The position numbers and the translations under genes were made by a program. The notes beneath the pieces were generated by a model. The model was not told the DNA's origin and ran no database searches. It saw nothing but the letters and a program-made list of their open reading frames with translations. A stretch of DNA of 50,844 bases from Chloroflexota bacterium. GTDB taxonomy: Bacteria > Chloroflexota > Chloroflexia > Chloroflexales > Roseiflexaceae. Positions within the stretch are counted from its first letter, which is position 1. Each line of letters starts with the position of its first letter. Positions 8,910 through 17,522 of the stretch are shown in pieces. The stretch lies in NCBI GenBank assembly GCA_030550675.1, contig JAUQOW010000003.1:1-50844 (forward strand), given 5' to 3'.

Positions 8910-10376
8910 CTACCGTCCCGCCTCTTTACGGATGCGCTCCAGCGCGGCATTGACGTCTGCTTCGAGGATCGGCATCAGGTCCGAGGCTTTCGCGTTGGGA
9001 TCGTTCCAGAACGGACTCAAGAGATTGTCCCAGGTCTGGCTGAGTTCGTCGAACTTGACCAGCAGGTGGTTCGATGACTCCCGCCCGTGACTGAAGGCGC
9101 CCTGGAACGACTCTTTGGTCTTTTCTGCCGGAACGCACTTCTCGTATTGCTTGTAGTATTCATCGAGCAGGCTCTGACGCACCGGCGGGGTGCCAGTCGC
9201 TAGCGTATAGGCGCGCTGCTGCTCCGCCGACGCCAGGAACTTCACAAAGTCCCATGCCAGATCGGTGTTCTCAGCGTCCATTCCGGCAGTAATCACCCAG
9301 GGATCGGTAAAAATAGTCGCGCGGATATTGGCGTCGGGCGTGCCCCAGGGGAGCGGCGCAGCGCCCCAGCAGAAGCCATTCGGATCGTCGATGATATCCT
9401 TATAGTTCCAGTGGCCCCAGCCGCCAGTCATAAACATGGCGACACGCCCGGAGAGGAAGGCGCCGCCCAGTTGATCGAGCGCCTGTGACGCCGCCTGGTC
9501 TGGAGCGACCTTGTGGACGTATACCAGATCGTGGATTGCCTGGAACGCCGCAGCCGTCTGTTCATCCAGCTTGATAGGATCAGAGAAGCCGCTTTCAAGC
9601 GCTTCCGGGGTGAACGGATCCCTGCCCCAGATCATCGGGATGCTGTCGAAGGGGGGCCACAAGCCGTTGACGCCGCCATACACCGCCTTGCTTGGGTCCT
9701 CCGGGTTCTTCGTCAGCTTCTTGGCAGTCTCAAGGAATGCTTCCCACGTCCACGACTTATCATTCCAGTCGCTCGGCGGGTAGGGCACGCCAGCCTCATC
9801 GAACAGCTTCATGTTGTAGTACACGTAGCTGCCGGTGGTGAGGAACGGAATGCCGTACTGTTTGCCCTCGACATTGTAGATAGCGAACACTTCGGGAATG
9901 AAGTCGCTCGTGTCCCACTTATCGCGTTCGATCAGCGGCGTCAGATCTGCCAGCAAGCCACGGAAGCGGTCGCTGGCGAAGCCGTCGCCGCCCCAGTTGG
10001 ACGACCAGACGTGCAGCGGTTCTTTGGCGGCGATCATCGCTTCACGCTTGACGGCAATGTCGTCCTGGTTGATGTTAAGCACCTTCACGAACACATCCGG
10101 CGCGACCTTCTGATATGCGGGCAGCACGACATCGCGCTCCCAGCGGTTTTCAACTGTGCTGATGCGCACCATCCACACCAGCACCTTCTGACCAGGTTGC
10201 GGCTGCTGCGCGAATTCAATCACCGGCGTCGGTGTCGGCAGGTCGGCTGCAGGCGCAGTCGTTGGCGCTTCACCCGGAGCTGCGGTTGGCGTCGTCGCCT
10301 GTTGCCCGCCACATGCCGCCAGCACCAACATGAGCGCGCCAAGCAGTAGAATCCAGGGATACTGTTTCAGCCTCAT
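8910..10376 (-). CDS. ABC transporter sugar-binding lipoprotein (family 1)
   Basis: Lipobox LMLVLAACGG, T/P-rich linker, typical extracellular solute-binding fold sequence. Confidence 0.93.
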   Translation of the reverse strand: MRLKQYPWILLLGALMLVLAACGGQQATTPTAAPGEAPTTAPAADLPTPTPVIEFAQQPQPGQKVLVWMVRISTVENRWERDVVLPAYQKVAPDVFVKVLNINQDDIAVKREAMIAAKEPLHVWSSNWGGDGFASDRFRGLLADLTPLIERDKWDTSDFIPEVFAIYNVEGKQYGIPFLTTGSYVYYNMKLFDEAGVPYPPSDWNDKSWTWEAFLETAKKLTKNPEDPSKAVYGGVNGLWPPFDSIPMIWGRDPFTPEALESGFSDPIKLDEQTAAAFQAIHDLVYVHKVAPDQAASQALDQLGGAFLSGRVAMFMTGGWGHWNYKDIIDDPNGFCWGAAPLPWGTPDANIRATIFTDPWVITAGMDAENTDLAWDFVKFLASAEQQRAYTLATGTPPVRQSLLDEYYKQYEKCVPAEKTKESFQGAFSHGRESSNHLLVKFDELSQTWDNLLSPFWNDPNAKASDLMPILEADVNAALERIRKEAGR

Positions 10377-10690
10377 AATTGTGTGTCTCCTTCATCGTCG
10401 CAAGGCTACACCGTGTGAATGAGTCTCTGTCCCGATTCCACCTCCTCTCCAGTTTCTTCACCCGACGGAAGCGGCATCCTGCGTCGCGCGCTAACGTATG
10501 GCTGACAGCGAATGCACGGCGTGGTGCATTGCGCGGAACAGGTGCATCCGGAGTGCGCACGGACTCCGCCCTTCCGGCTGTCGGAAACGCACAATGCCGC
10601 AGTCTCCCGCCTGATAACCTCCCATACAGCGCCGTCGGCATTCCGGGACGACAGCGCAGGCGCAAGCAATGGAAGCAGCGAGCTGCTGAT

Positions 10691-11599
10691 CTACCCTTTG
10701 ACGCCAGTCACCACGATGCCCTGGATGAAATAGCGTTGCGCCAGGAAGAACAGCGCCATTGGCGGAATCAGCGTGACCAGCGACGCCGCCATCAGCAGGT
10801 GGAACGCAGTGCCGCCGAATGGCGCACGGAACTGTTGCAACCCCAGCGATATCGGATAGTTGTACTGCGAATTGATATAAAGCAGCGGACCCATGAAGTC
10901 CTGATAGTGGAACATGAAGCTCATAATGGCGACGGCGCCGATGGCTGGCAGCGACAGCGGCACAATGATGCGCCACCAGATGCCGAAATAGCCAGCGCCA
11001 TCAATCAGCGCCGCCTCCTCATAATCCTTGGGCAGCGTCTTATAGAACTGACGGAGGAGGAAGATGAGATAGGCGCTGCCGAAGAACTTCGGTACAAGAA
11101 GCGGAAGATACGTGTCAATCCATCCAAGACGGGCGAAGATGATATATTGCGGAATGAGCGTCACCCAGAACGGCAGCATCATGGTTGCGAGCACTAGCAC
11201 GAACAGCGCATTCTTCCCCGGCGCACGCAACCGCGCAAAGCCATAGGCGACAAGGGCACACGACAGAGTCTCGCCCAACGTGGCGCCGCCCGCGTAGATC
11301 AACGTGTTCCGGAAATAGATGTCGAAGCGGTTTTCTCCGGTCAGCGCTACGCGATAATTGTCCCACTGCGGCGCCGCCGGAATCCAGACCGGCGGAAACT
11401 TTGCCACTTCTGCGCGGGTTTTCAGTGATGTGGAAAACATCCACACCAGCGGGAACAGAATGATGATCAAGCCAAGAGAGACAATAACTGTTGAAAGAAT
11501 GGTGATGATCTGCTCACGTCGCCGCTTGCTCGCCCAGAGACCGCGCCGCACCAGCGGAGTCGCCGAACGCACGCTCGAAGATGTGGTTTGGGTTGCCAT
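10691..11599 (-). CDS. Carbohydrate ABC transporter permease (MalG type)
   Basis: Six-TM pattern, EAALIDGAGYFGIWWRIIVPLSLPAI EAA motif. Confidence 0.94.
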   Translation of the reverse strand: MATQTTSSSVRSATPLVRRGLWASKRRREQIITILSTVIVSLGLIIILFPLVWMFSTSLKTRAEVAKFPPVWIPAAPQWDNYRVALTGENRFDIYFRNTLIYAGGATLGETLSCALVAYGFARLRAPGKNALFVLVLATMMLPFWVTLIPQYIIFARLGWIDTYLPLLVPKFFGSAYLIFLLRQFYKTLPKDYEEAALIDGAGYFGIWWRIIVPLSLPAIGAVAIMSFMFHYQDFMGPLLYINSQYNYPISLGLQQFRAPFGGTAFHLLMAASLVTLIPPMALFFLAQRYFIQGIVVTGVKG

Positions 11600-11637
11600 T
11601 GCTCTTCCTCCTGATCATGCACGACCGCGCAGTCCGG

Positions 11638-12645
11638 TCAGATCGCGCCTTCTTCGTCCGACTCATAGTGCACATAGCGGCGTGACACCCAAAACATCGC
11701 CAGTGTCAGCAGCAGAATGACCACCAGCAAAATCCACGCCTGCGCCGATGCCAGCCCCATGCGGTAGCGACGGAACGCATTTAAAAAGAGATACAGGTTG
11801 TAAAACATCGACGAATAGGCGGGAGCGCCGAGGTTGTTGCCGCCGGAAATGACGTATGCCGCCGTAAACTGCTGCATAGCGCCGATAACGCCGGTAATGA
11901 AGGTGAACAGAATGACCGGCGAAATCATCGGGACGGTAACGTTGAAGAATTGCTGGATGCGGTTGGCGCCATCGATTTCAGCGGCTTCGTAGAGCGCGGT
12001 AGGAACGCCTTGAAGCGCTGAGAGGTAGATCAGCATCGTACCGCCGAACCCCCAGAGCGACATCAGCGTGTACGACGGGATGACCCAGTTCGGATCCTGA
12101 AGCCAGCGCGGCCCGGTGATGCCGAGCGGGATCAGACCACTGGGACCGACCAGATTGCGGATGATCAGATTGATCGCGCCAAACTGCGGATTGAGCAGCC
12201 AGGAGAAGAGCAGCGCAACCGCGACGCTGCCGCCGAGCAGAGATGGCAGATAGTAGAGCGTGCGAAAGACGCCAAGCGCCGGAACGCGCTGATTGAGCAG
12301 CACCGCCAGCATCAAACCAAAAGCGATGCCCAGCGGAACGCTCAACAATGTGTAATAGCCGGTGACCTGGAGCGACTTCCAGTACACCCGATCATTGAAA
12401 AGATTGGCATAGTTCTCGAAGCCAACCCAGACCGGCGGACTCGCCACATTGAACACCGTCATGCTGTAGTAGGCGGACATGACGATCGGGTAGAGGGTAA
12501 ACGCGAGAAACCCGATGACCCATGGCGAAATGAAGATCCAGAACCAGAGCGCCTCGCGTCGCTCAATCTTCCCAGCCGGGATCAAGCCGAAGAGTGCTGG
12601 CTTGCGTTTTTGCCGGGCTGGAGCCTGCGCCGTTTGCACCGCCAT
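11638..12645 (-). CDS. Carbohydrate ABC transporter permease (MalF type)
   Basis: FISPWVIGFLAFTLYPI, YEAAEIDGANRIQQFFNVTVPMISP EAA motif; ATG at 12645. Confidence 0.94.
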   Translation of the reverse strand: MAVQTAQAPARQKRKPALFGLIPAGKIERREALWFWIFISPWVIGFLAFTLYPIVMSAYYSMTVFNVASPPVWVGFENYANLFNDRVYWKSLQVTGYYTLLSVPLGIAFGLMLAVLLNQRVPALGVFRTLYYLPSLLGGSVAVALLFSWLLNPQFGAINLIIRNLVGPSGLIPLGITGPRWLQDPNWVIPSYTLMSLWGFGGTMLIYLSALQGVPTALYEAAEIDGANRIQQFFNVTVPMISPVILFTFITGVIGAMQQFTAAYVISGGNNLGAPAYSSMFYNLYLFLNAFRRYRMGLASAQAWILLVVILLLTLAMFWVSRRYVHYESDEEGAI

Positions 12646-12710
12646 GCTGCACCCCCTGTTTCCGTGTTGCGCCGTTGCACTTCTGCGTTTCAGGCGATCT
12701 GAAACCAATC

Positions 12711-13979
12711 TCAACTCAGCAGTTCGATGACTCTGCCATCGGTTGTACGCACGTAGATCGCGCGACCGGCGATAATCGGCGCGGTGGTCGCCAAGCGCGG
12801 CACTGTCTGCGACCAAACGGCGGCGCCGGTTGTCATATCGAGCGCCGCCACCGATGCGCCCGCCCCCATCCCATTCACAATAAAGACATATTCCTGCGTC
12901 AGCGCGGGAAGCGAGACATAGTTGACATCCCGGAACGACCACAACTCTCGCCCGTCGCTGCGATTGAGCGCAAACAGTTCATTCGTCGTCTTGACAAAGA
13001 CGATATCGCCCTGCGCTCCGGCAGGAATGAGCGACTTGCCGGGAACGCTCTTCTCCCAGCGTCTGGCGCCGTTGCTTATGTCGAGCGCGATCATGTTTTG
13101 CCCACTGCTGATCAGCACCAGATCACCAGTCGCCACCGATGAGAAGTAGACGGCGGAATGCGCCGGATACGACCAGATGAGCCTCCCTGTCGCCTGATCA
13201 ATCGCGTAGAAGTAGGAAAAGTCGGAAACGAACACCCGTCCATCGGCAACTGCTGCAGACGAAGTGATGAAATCCTGCGCGCTGAATTCCCAGCGAAGCT
13301 TCCCGCTGATGGCATCCAGCGCGTAGAGTTCTTTGCCAGCGCCGACGTACACCGTCCCATCGACAACCACCGGCGAGGTCAGATGCCCGCCGAAGTAGTT
13401 GTTGGCAGCGGCGCTGAGTCGCCTGGGGGTAAATGTCCAGCGTTGCCGTCCGCTGCTCAGTTCCAGCGCTACCAGTTGCCCCTGATTCGCCCGTTCCGCG
13501 CGGAAATAGACCGTATCGCCAGCGATGGCGGGCGAGATGTAGGCGCCTTTCTGACGGTATGCCCAGCGTTGCCGACCGGTGCGCATATCGATGGCGCTCA
13601 ACGCATCTCTGGTCTCCACCAGCATGAGACCGCGAGCGACGACTGGCGGCGACACGCCTTCTTCAAACGACGCAGTGACAATCACGCGCTGCTGGTTGAG
13701 CGGGGGGGCTATTGGCGTTTCGACCGCGCGTGTGCGAGCAGGGTTCAATCCTTCCATCGCCCAATCGCCCGAAAGGTCGCGTTCCGCCGGCACGGATGCG
13801 GATTGGGTGAAAGGATTTGCGGGAGCGACCGGCGCCGCAGCAAGCGGTGCAGCCGTCGGCGCCGACGGCGCAGGAGCGGCGGGAGGCTGTGACGGCGGAC
13901 GCAAAGCGACGTAGCCAATCGCGCCAAGAAAAGCGAGAACGGCGATCATCCACAAGCCGCGTTGCCCGGTGGCATGCAT
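12711..13979 (-). CDS. Membrane-anchored PQQ-like beta-propeller repeat protein
   Basis: N-terminal TM helix, repeated ALDxxTGxxxW blades (DAISGKLRWEF, DQATGRLIWSY, NRSDGRELWSF). Confidence 0.9.
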   Translation of the reverse strand: MHATGQRGLWMIAVLAFLGAIGYVALRPPSQPPAAPAPSAPTAAPLAAAPVAPANPFTQSASVPAERDLSGDWAMEGLNPARTRAVETPIAPPLNQQRVIVTASFEEGVSPPVVARGLMLVETRDALSAIDMRTGRQRWAYRQKGAYISPAIAGDTVYFRAERANQGQLVALELSSGRQRWTFTPRRLSAAANNYFGGHLTSPVVVDGTVYVGAGKELYALDAISGKLRWEFSAQDFITSSAAVADGRVFVSDFSYFYAIDQATGRLIWSYPAHSAVYFSSVATGDLVLISSGQNMIALDISNGARRWEKSVPGKSLIPAGAQGDIVFVKTTNELFALNRSDGRELWSFRDVNYVSLPALTQEYVFIVNGMGAGASVAALDMTTGAAVWSQTVPRLATTAPIIAGRAIYVRTTDGRVIELLS

Positions 13980-14128
13980 ACCGTGCTCCCTCAGGATCGC
14001 AGAGCGGCAATCATCTGGTGTGCGGAGAAAATCTGAGAGATGCCCACGCAGAGATGACGTACCGCGCTGTACTGTCCTCTTTCTCGTGGCGCAGGTTCCA
14101 GGATTATAGGACCTACAACGTCTCCCTG

Positions 14129-15136
14129 TCAATCAATCGGACAGCGCCCCGTCGACGAACGAACGATCAATTCGGTCTCGACGGTATACCGCATCTGTTC
14201 CGGCGTTTCACCGTCGATCAGGCGGCAAACCAGATCGGCAGCCATCTCGCCCATAGCGCGCAACGGCTGACGCATCGTCGTCAGCGGCGGATACACCAGC
14301 GCCGCCTCCGGCGTGTCATCGAATCCCATGATCGAGAGATCGTGCGGGATGCGCAGCCCCTGGCGCGTGGCGACATGCAACGTTCCAATCGCCATCAAAT
14401 CGTTGCAGGCGAAGATCGCCGTCGGGCGCGGATCGAGCGCCAGCAGGCGTTCAGCCCCCGTCACGCCGCTGGCAAAGGTGAAATCGCCTGATGCAACCAG
14501 CGCCGGATCGAACGGTATGCCATGATCACGGAGCGCTGCCCTGTACCCGTCGAGCCGCAATTGACCGACGGGAATATCGCCTCGTCCGGTAATAATTCCA
14601 ATCCGGCGATGTCCAAGCCCGATCAGGTGTTCGGTTGCCACGTAGGCGCCGCGATAGTTATTGACTGTGATGCCGTACACGTCCATGTCGTACTGCAAGT
14701 CGATATGCACGATCGGCACACGCCCCGGCGCCAGGCGGCTCAGGCTCAGGCTATTCGCCAGCGGCAACACGATCACCAGACCATCGATCCGGCGACTGCG
14801 CTGCAAGGTGTCGATGACGTCAAACTGCGTGGCATCTTCAACCGTCGCTAGCAGCATGAATCGCCCGCGGCGACGCAACGCCTGCGCGACGCCGTCGATG
14901 GTTTGCGCGAAGAAGGTGGACGTAACGGTATCGACAATAATGCCGACGATGTCGGTGCGGTTGCGTGAGAGGCTGACGGCTTGAGCGTTGGGGTGGTAGT
15001 CGAGCTCAGCGATGACGCGCAGCACGTGCTCGCGTGTCGCTTCCGCCACATCGGGGCTGTTGTTGATCACGCGCGAGACGGTCTGATACGACACGCCAGC
15101 GCGGAGCGCCACTTCGCGGATCGTGCTGCGTCGCAT
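14129..15136 (-). CDS. LacI-family transcriptional regulator
   Basis: STIREVALRAGVSYQTVSRVINNSPDVAEATREHVLRVI HTH, periplasmic-binding-like effector domain. Confidence 0.96.
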   Translation of the reverse strand: MRRSTIREVALRAGVSYQTVSRVINNSPDVAEATREHVLRVIAELDYHPNAQAVSLSRNRTDIVGIIVDTVTSTFFAQTIDGVAQALRRRGRFMLLATVEDATQFDVIDTLQRSRRIDGLVIVLPLANSLSLSRLAPGRVPIVHIDLQYDMDVYGITVNNYRGAYVATEHLIGLGHRRIGIITGRGDIPVGQLRLDGYRAALRDHGIPFDPALVASGDFTFASGVTGAERLLALDPRPTAIFACNDLMAIGTLHVATRQGLRIPHDLSIMGFDDTPEAALVYPPLTTMRQPLRAMGEMAADLVCRLIDGETPEQMRYTVETELIVRSSTGRCPID

Positions 15137-15150
15137 GACTCCGCCCCTGT

Positions 15151-15166
15151 GTTCAATCGAGTGAAC
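15151..15166. promoter_or_regulatory. Candidate LacI-type operator GTTCAATCGAGTGAAC
   Basis: 14 of 16 positions symmetric, central CG, centre 21 bp from the other palindrome. Confidence 0.5.
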
Positions 15167-15172
15167 GAATAC

Positions 15173-15186
15173 TGTGATCGGTCACA
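15173..15186. promoter_or_regulatory. Candidate LacI-type operator TGTGATCGGTCACA
   Basis: Near-perfect palindrome with central CG, directly downstream of -10. Confidence 0.55.
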
Positions 15187-15191
15187 CTATA
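15186..15191 (-). promoter_or_regulatory. -10 box TATAGT of the lacI promoter
   Basis: 16 nt after TTGACA; ATG at 15136. Confidence 0.7.
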
Positions 15192-15207
15192 ACACATGGA
15201 ATGATTT

Positions 15208-15213
15208 TGTCAA
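15208..15213 (-). promoter_or_regulatory. -35 box TTGACA of the lacI promoter
   Basis: Minus strand reads TTGACA-N16-TATAGT. Confidence 0.7.
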
Positions 15214-15524
15214 GACGGATTTCCGTTCCACAGGTACGTATTCAGATCGACATAGCCGCGCTCGTCGAAGACGACCCCTTCAGCCTCCAGGAGCGCCCGC
15301 TGCAATTCGGCGTGGTACTCGTTGCTGATGCGCCCGGCGGCGTTGATCACGCGCCACCAGGGAACGTCGCGCGCCTGCGCCGGACCAAGCGCGTACAACG
15401 CCCATCCGACGCCGCGCGCTCCGCGCGGAACCGGCGTCATCGCCGCGATCCGCCCATACGTCGAGACCCGCCCGCGCGGGATGCGGCGGACGATTTCGTA
15501 GACGTCGTCGTAGTAACTCGTCAT
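15210..15524 (-). CDS. Alkyltransferase-like protein (ATL; MGMT fold without catalytic Cys)
   Basis: VYEIVRRIPRGRVSTYGRIA, PWWRVINAAGRIS where MGMT has PCHRV. Confidence 0.9.
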   Translation of the reverse strand: MTSYYDDVYEIVRRIPRGRVSTYGRIAAMTPVPRGARGVGWALYALGPAQARDVPWWRVINAAGRISNEYHAELQRALLEAEGVVFDERGYVDLNTYLWNGNPS

Positions 15525-17512
15525 GGCGCAAACGTATCATCGTACCGCTCGAACGTCCCATCGGCGTACAGCACATAGATTGTTTTCCCCCGACCCAACC
15601 CTTCGCGGCTGTAGATCATCGCGCCGCCGGTGAACGGCTGATACGCGCCCTCGATCTGGTCGCTCTGCGGGCGCAACGCAAAGCCAAGATTCTGGCGCAC
15701 TCCCGGATTGGCTGCCCAGATGACGCCAAAGGTGTCGGTCGGCGTCTGCAAACCGGCTGGCGGCGTCGGCGTGGCGGGAGTGTCGGGCGGCAACGGCGAC
15801 GGGTAGGGGAAACGCTGCCACTCGCCGCGGGCGAAACCGACCAGGACGTAGACATCGCCAATCGGCAGGAATGAAATCATGCTGCCGCCCTCGAAGCGCT
15901 GCTCGATGAGTGCGCGGTCGCCGCCGCGCTCAATATCAGTCGGGCATCCAAGACGCCGCGCTACAGGTGCGTTTTTATTCCAGACCTCACCAAAACCGCG
16001 AATGGGCGCAATCGCGCAGGGAGTCGGCGTCGGCGTCGCGCTCGGCGTGAACGTCGCCGTCGCGGTCGGCGTCGCCGAGGGCGTGGGCGTGATCGACGGC
16101 GTTGGCGTGTCTGTTGGCGCGGCGGTCGGCGTCTCAGTCGGCGTCTCAGTCGGCGTCGCGGTCGGGCGCGGCGTCGGCGTCGGCGGAACTGGCGTATCGG
16201 TCGGCGCAGGAGTGACTGTCGGCGTGTCGGTCGGCATGACAGTCGGTTCCGGGGTCGAGGTCGGAAGAGGCGTTTCAGTCGGCGTTGGCGTGAATGTATG
16301 AGTTGGCGTCGCTGTGTCAATGACCGGCGGCAGGGTAGGCGTAGGAGTCGGTGTCGGCGGAAGCAGCAGCCTGCCCGCCAGCACAGCTCCGCCGCCGCCG
16401 AGAATCAGAGCGCCAAGCGCCAGCAACGCTACCAGCGCCGGATGCAATGGACGGCGCGGCGGCGCTGCTGCACCGCTTGCTGGCGGCATCGGCGGCGCCG
16501 CATCTTCCCGCACAACAGGCGGACGTACATCGCCGATACCCGTCGGCGCATCGGGAGCGACGCGCACCACGTCGGGCGCCGGTCGCGGCGCAGCCGCCAT
16601 CGGTCGGGGCAGCGGCGCCTCCATGTGCGCTGCTGATCGCAGGGCGCGGGCAAATTCCCCGGCAGTGCGGCAGCGGTCGTCTGGTCGGCGCGCCAGCGCC
16701 AGGCGGATCGCAGCGCCAATCAGCTGCGGAATGGACGGGACGAGCGTCGATGGATCGACAATGGCGCCTTCGAGATGCCCCAGCAGCACCTCCTGCGTCG
16801 TTCCCTCGAACGGGCTGCGCCCCGTAAGACAGCGAAACGCCACAACTCCCAGCGCATAGACATCAGCGCGCCCATCGATGCGCGCATCGCCGCGAATCTG
16901 TTCCGGCGCCATATACTCCGGCGTGCCGACCAGAAAGCCGGTCGTGGTGGTTCCAGGCGCATCGAGCGCCTTGGCAATGCCGAAATCGGTCAGGATAGCG
17001 CGCATACCTGGCGCCGTCAGGCGCACCCGTTCCAGCGTCGAAAGATCGCGCCTGTCCCACAGGGCGCCTACCCCTTCCAGAATGATATTCGCGGGCTTAA
17101 TATCGCGGTGAATGACACCGCGTGCATGCGCATAATCGAGCGCATCAGCCAGTTGATCGATCAATGCAACGGTTTCTTCGACCGTCAGGCGCGGACGCAC
17201 CCGCAATACATCCGCAAGCGAGGGTCCGTCGAGCAGGCGCATAGCGATGAACGCCAGCCCATCGAACTCGCCGATATCGTAGATTGGCACAATGCCAGGG
17301 TGATCGAGACGGGCGGCGAGCACCGCCTCGCGCCGAAAGCGTTCGACGAGCGAGGCGTCGCTGAGGAATTGCGGGTAGAGCACTTTCAGCGCCACGTCGC
17401 GCTGCAGCGCCGTATCGCGCGCACGATAGACCGCCGCCATACCTCCGCGACCCAGCAGGGCGATCACTTCGTACCGATCTATCCGGCGACCAACCAGGTC
17501 TTCGAGCCGCAT
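15521..17512 (-). CDS. Transmembrane Ser/Thr protein kinase with Pro/Thr stalk and tandem C-terminal extracellular repeats
   Basis: [42 protein letters not shown], single TM, TPTPTPT stalk. Confidence 0.94.
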   Translation of the reverse strand: MRLEDLVGRRIDRYEVIALLGRGGMAAVYRARDTALQRDVALKVLYPQFLSDASLVERFRREAVLAARLDHPGIVPIYDIGEFDGLAFIAMRLLDGPSLADVLRVRPRLTVEETVALIDQLADALDYAHARGVIHRDIKPANIILEGVGALWDRRDLSTLERVRLTAPGMRAILTDFGIAKALDAPGTTTTGFLVGTPEYMAPEQIRGDARIDGRADVYALGVVAFRCLTGRSPFEGTTQEVLLGHLEGAIVDPSTLVPSIPQLIGAAIRLALARRPDDRCRTAGEFARALRSAAHMEAPLPRPMAAAPRPAPDVVRVAPDAPTGIGDVRPPVVREDAAPPMPPASGAAAPPRRPLHPALVALLALGALILGGGGAVLAGRLLLPPTPTPTPTLPPVIDTATPTHTFTPTPTETPLPTSTPEPTVMPTDTPTVTPAPTDTPVPPTPTPRPTATPTETPTETPTAAPTDTPTPSITPTPSATPTATATFTPSATPTPTPCAIAPIRGFGEVWNKNAPVARRLGCPTDIERGGDRALIEQRFEGGSMISFLPIGDVYVLVGFARGEWQRFPYPSPLPPDTPATPTPPAGLQTPTDTFGVIWAANPGVRQNLGFALRPQSDQIEGAYQPFTGGAMIYSREGLGRGKTIYVLYADGTFERYDDTFAP
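16020..16360. repeat. Low-complexity GTCGGCGT-type tandem tract encoding the TPTPTPT stalk
   Basis: Repeated gtcggcgt(c/g) units on the plus strand. Confidence 0.8.
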
Positions 17513-17522
17513 AAATTTCCCG

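Noticed and set aside
16020-16360. Tandem GTCGGCGT repeat considered as a CRISPR-like or satellite array
   Set aside because: It is in frame and encodes the TPTPTPT stalk of the kinase; no spacers.
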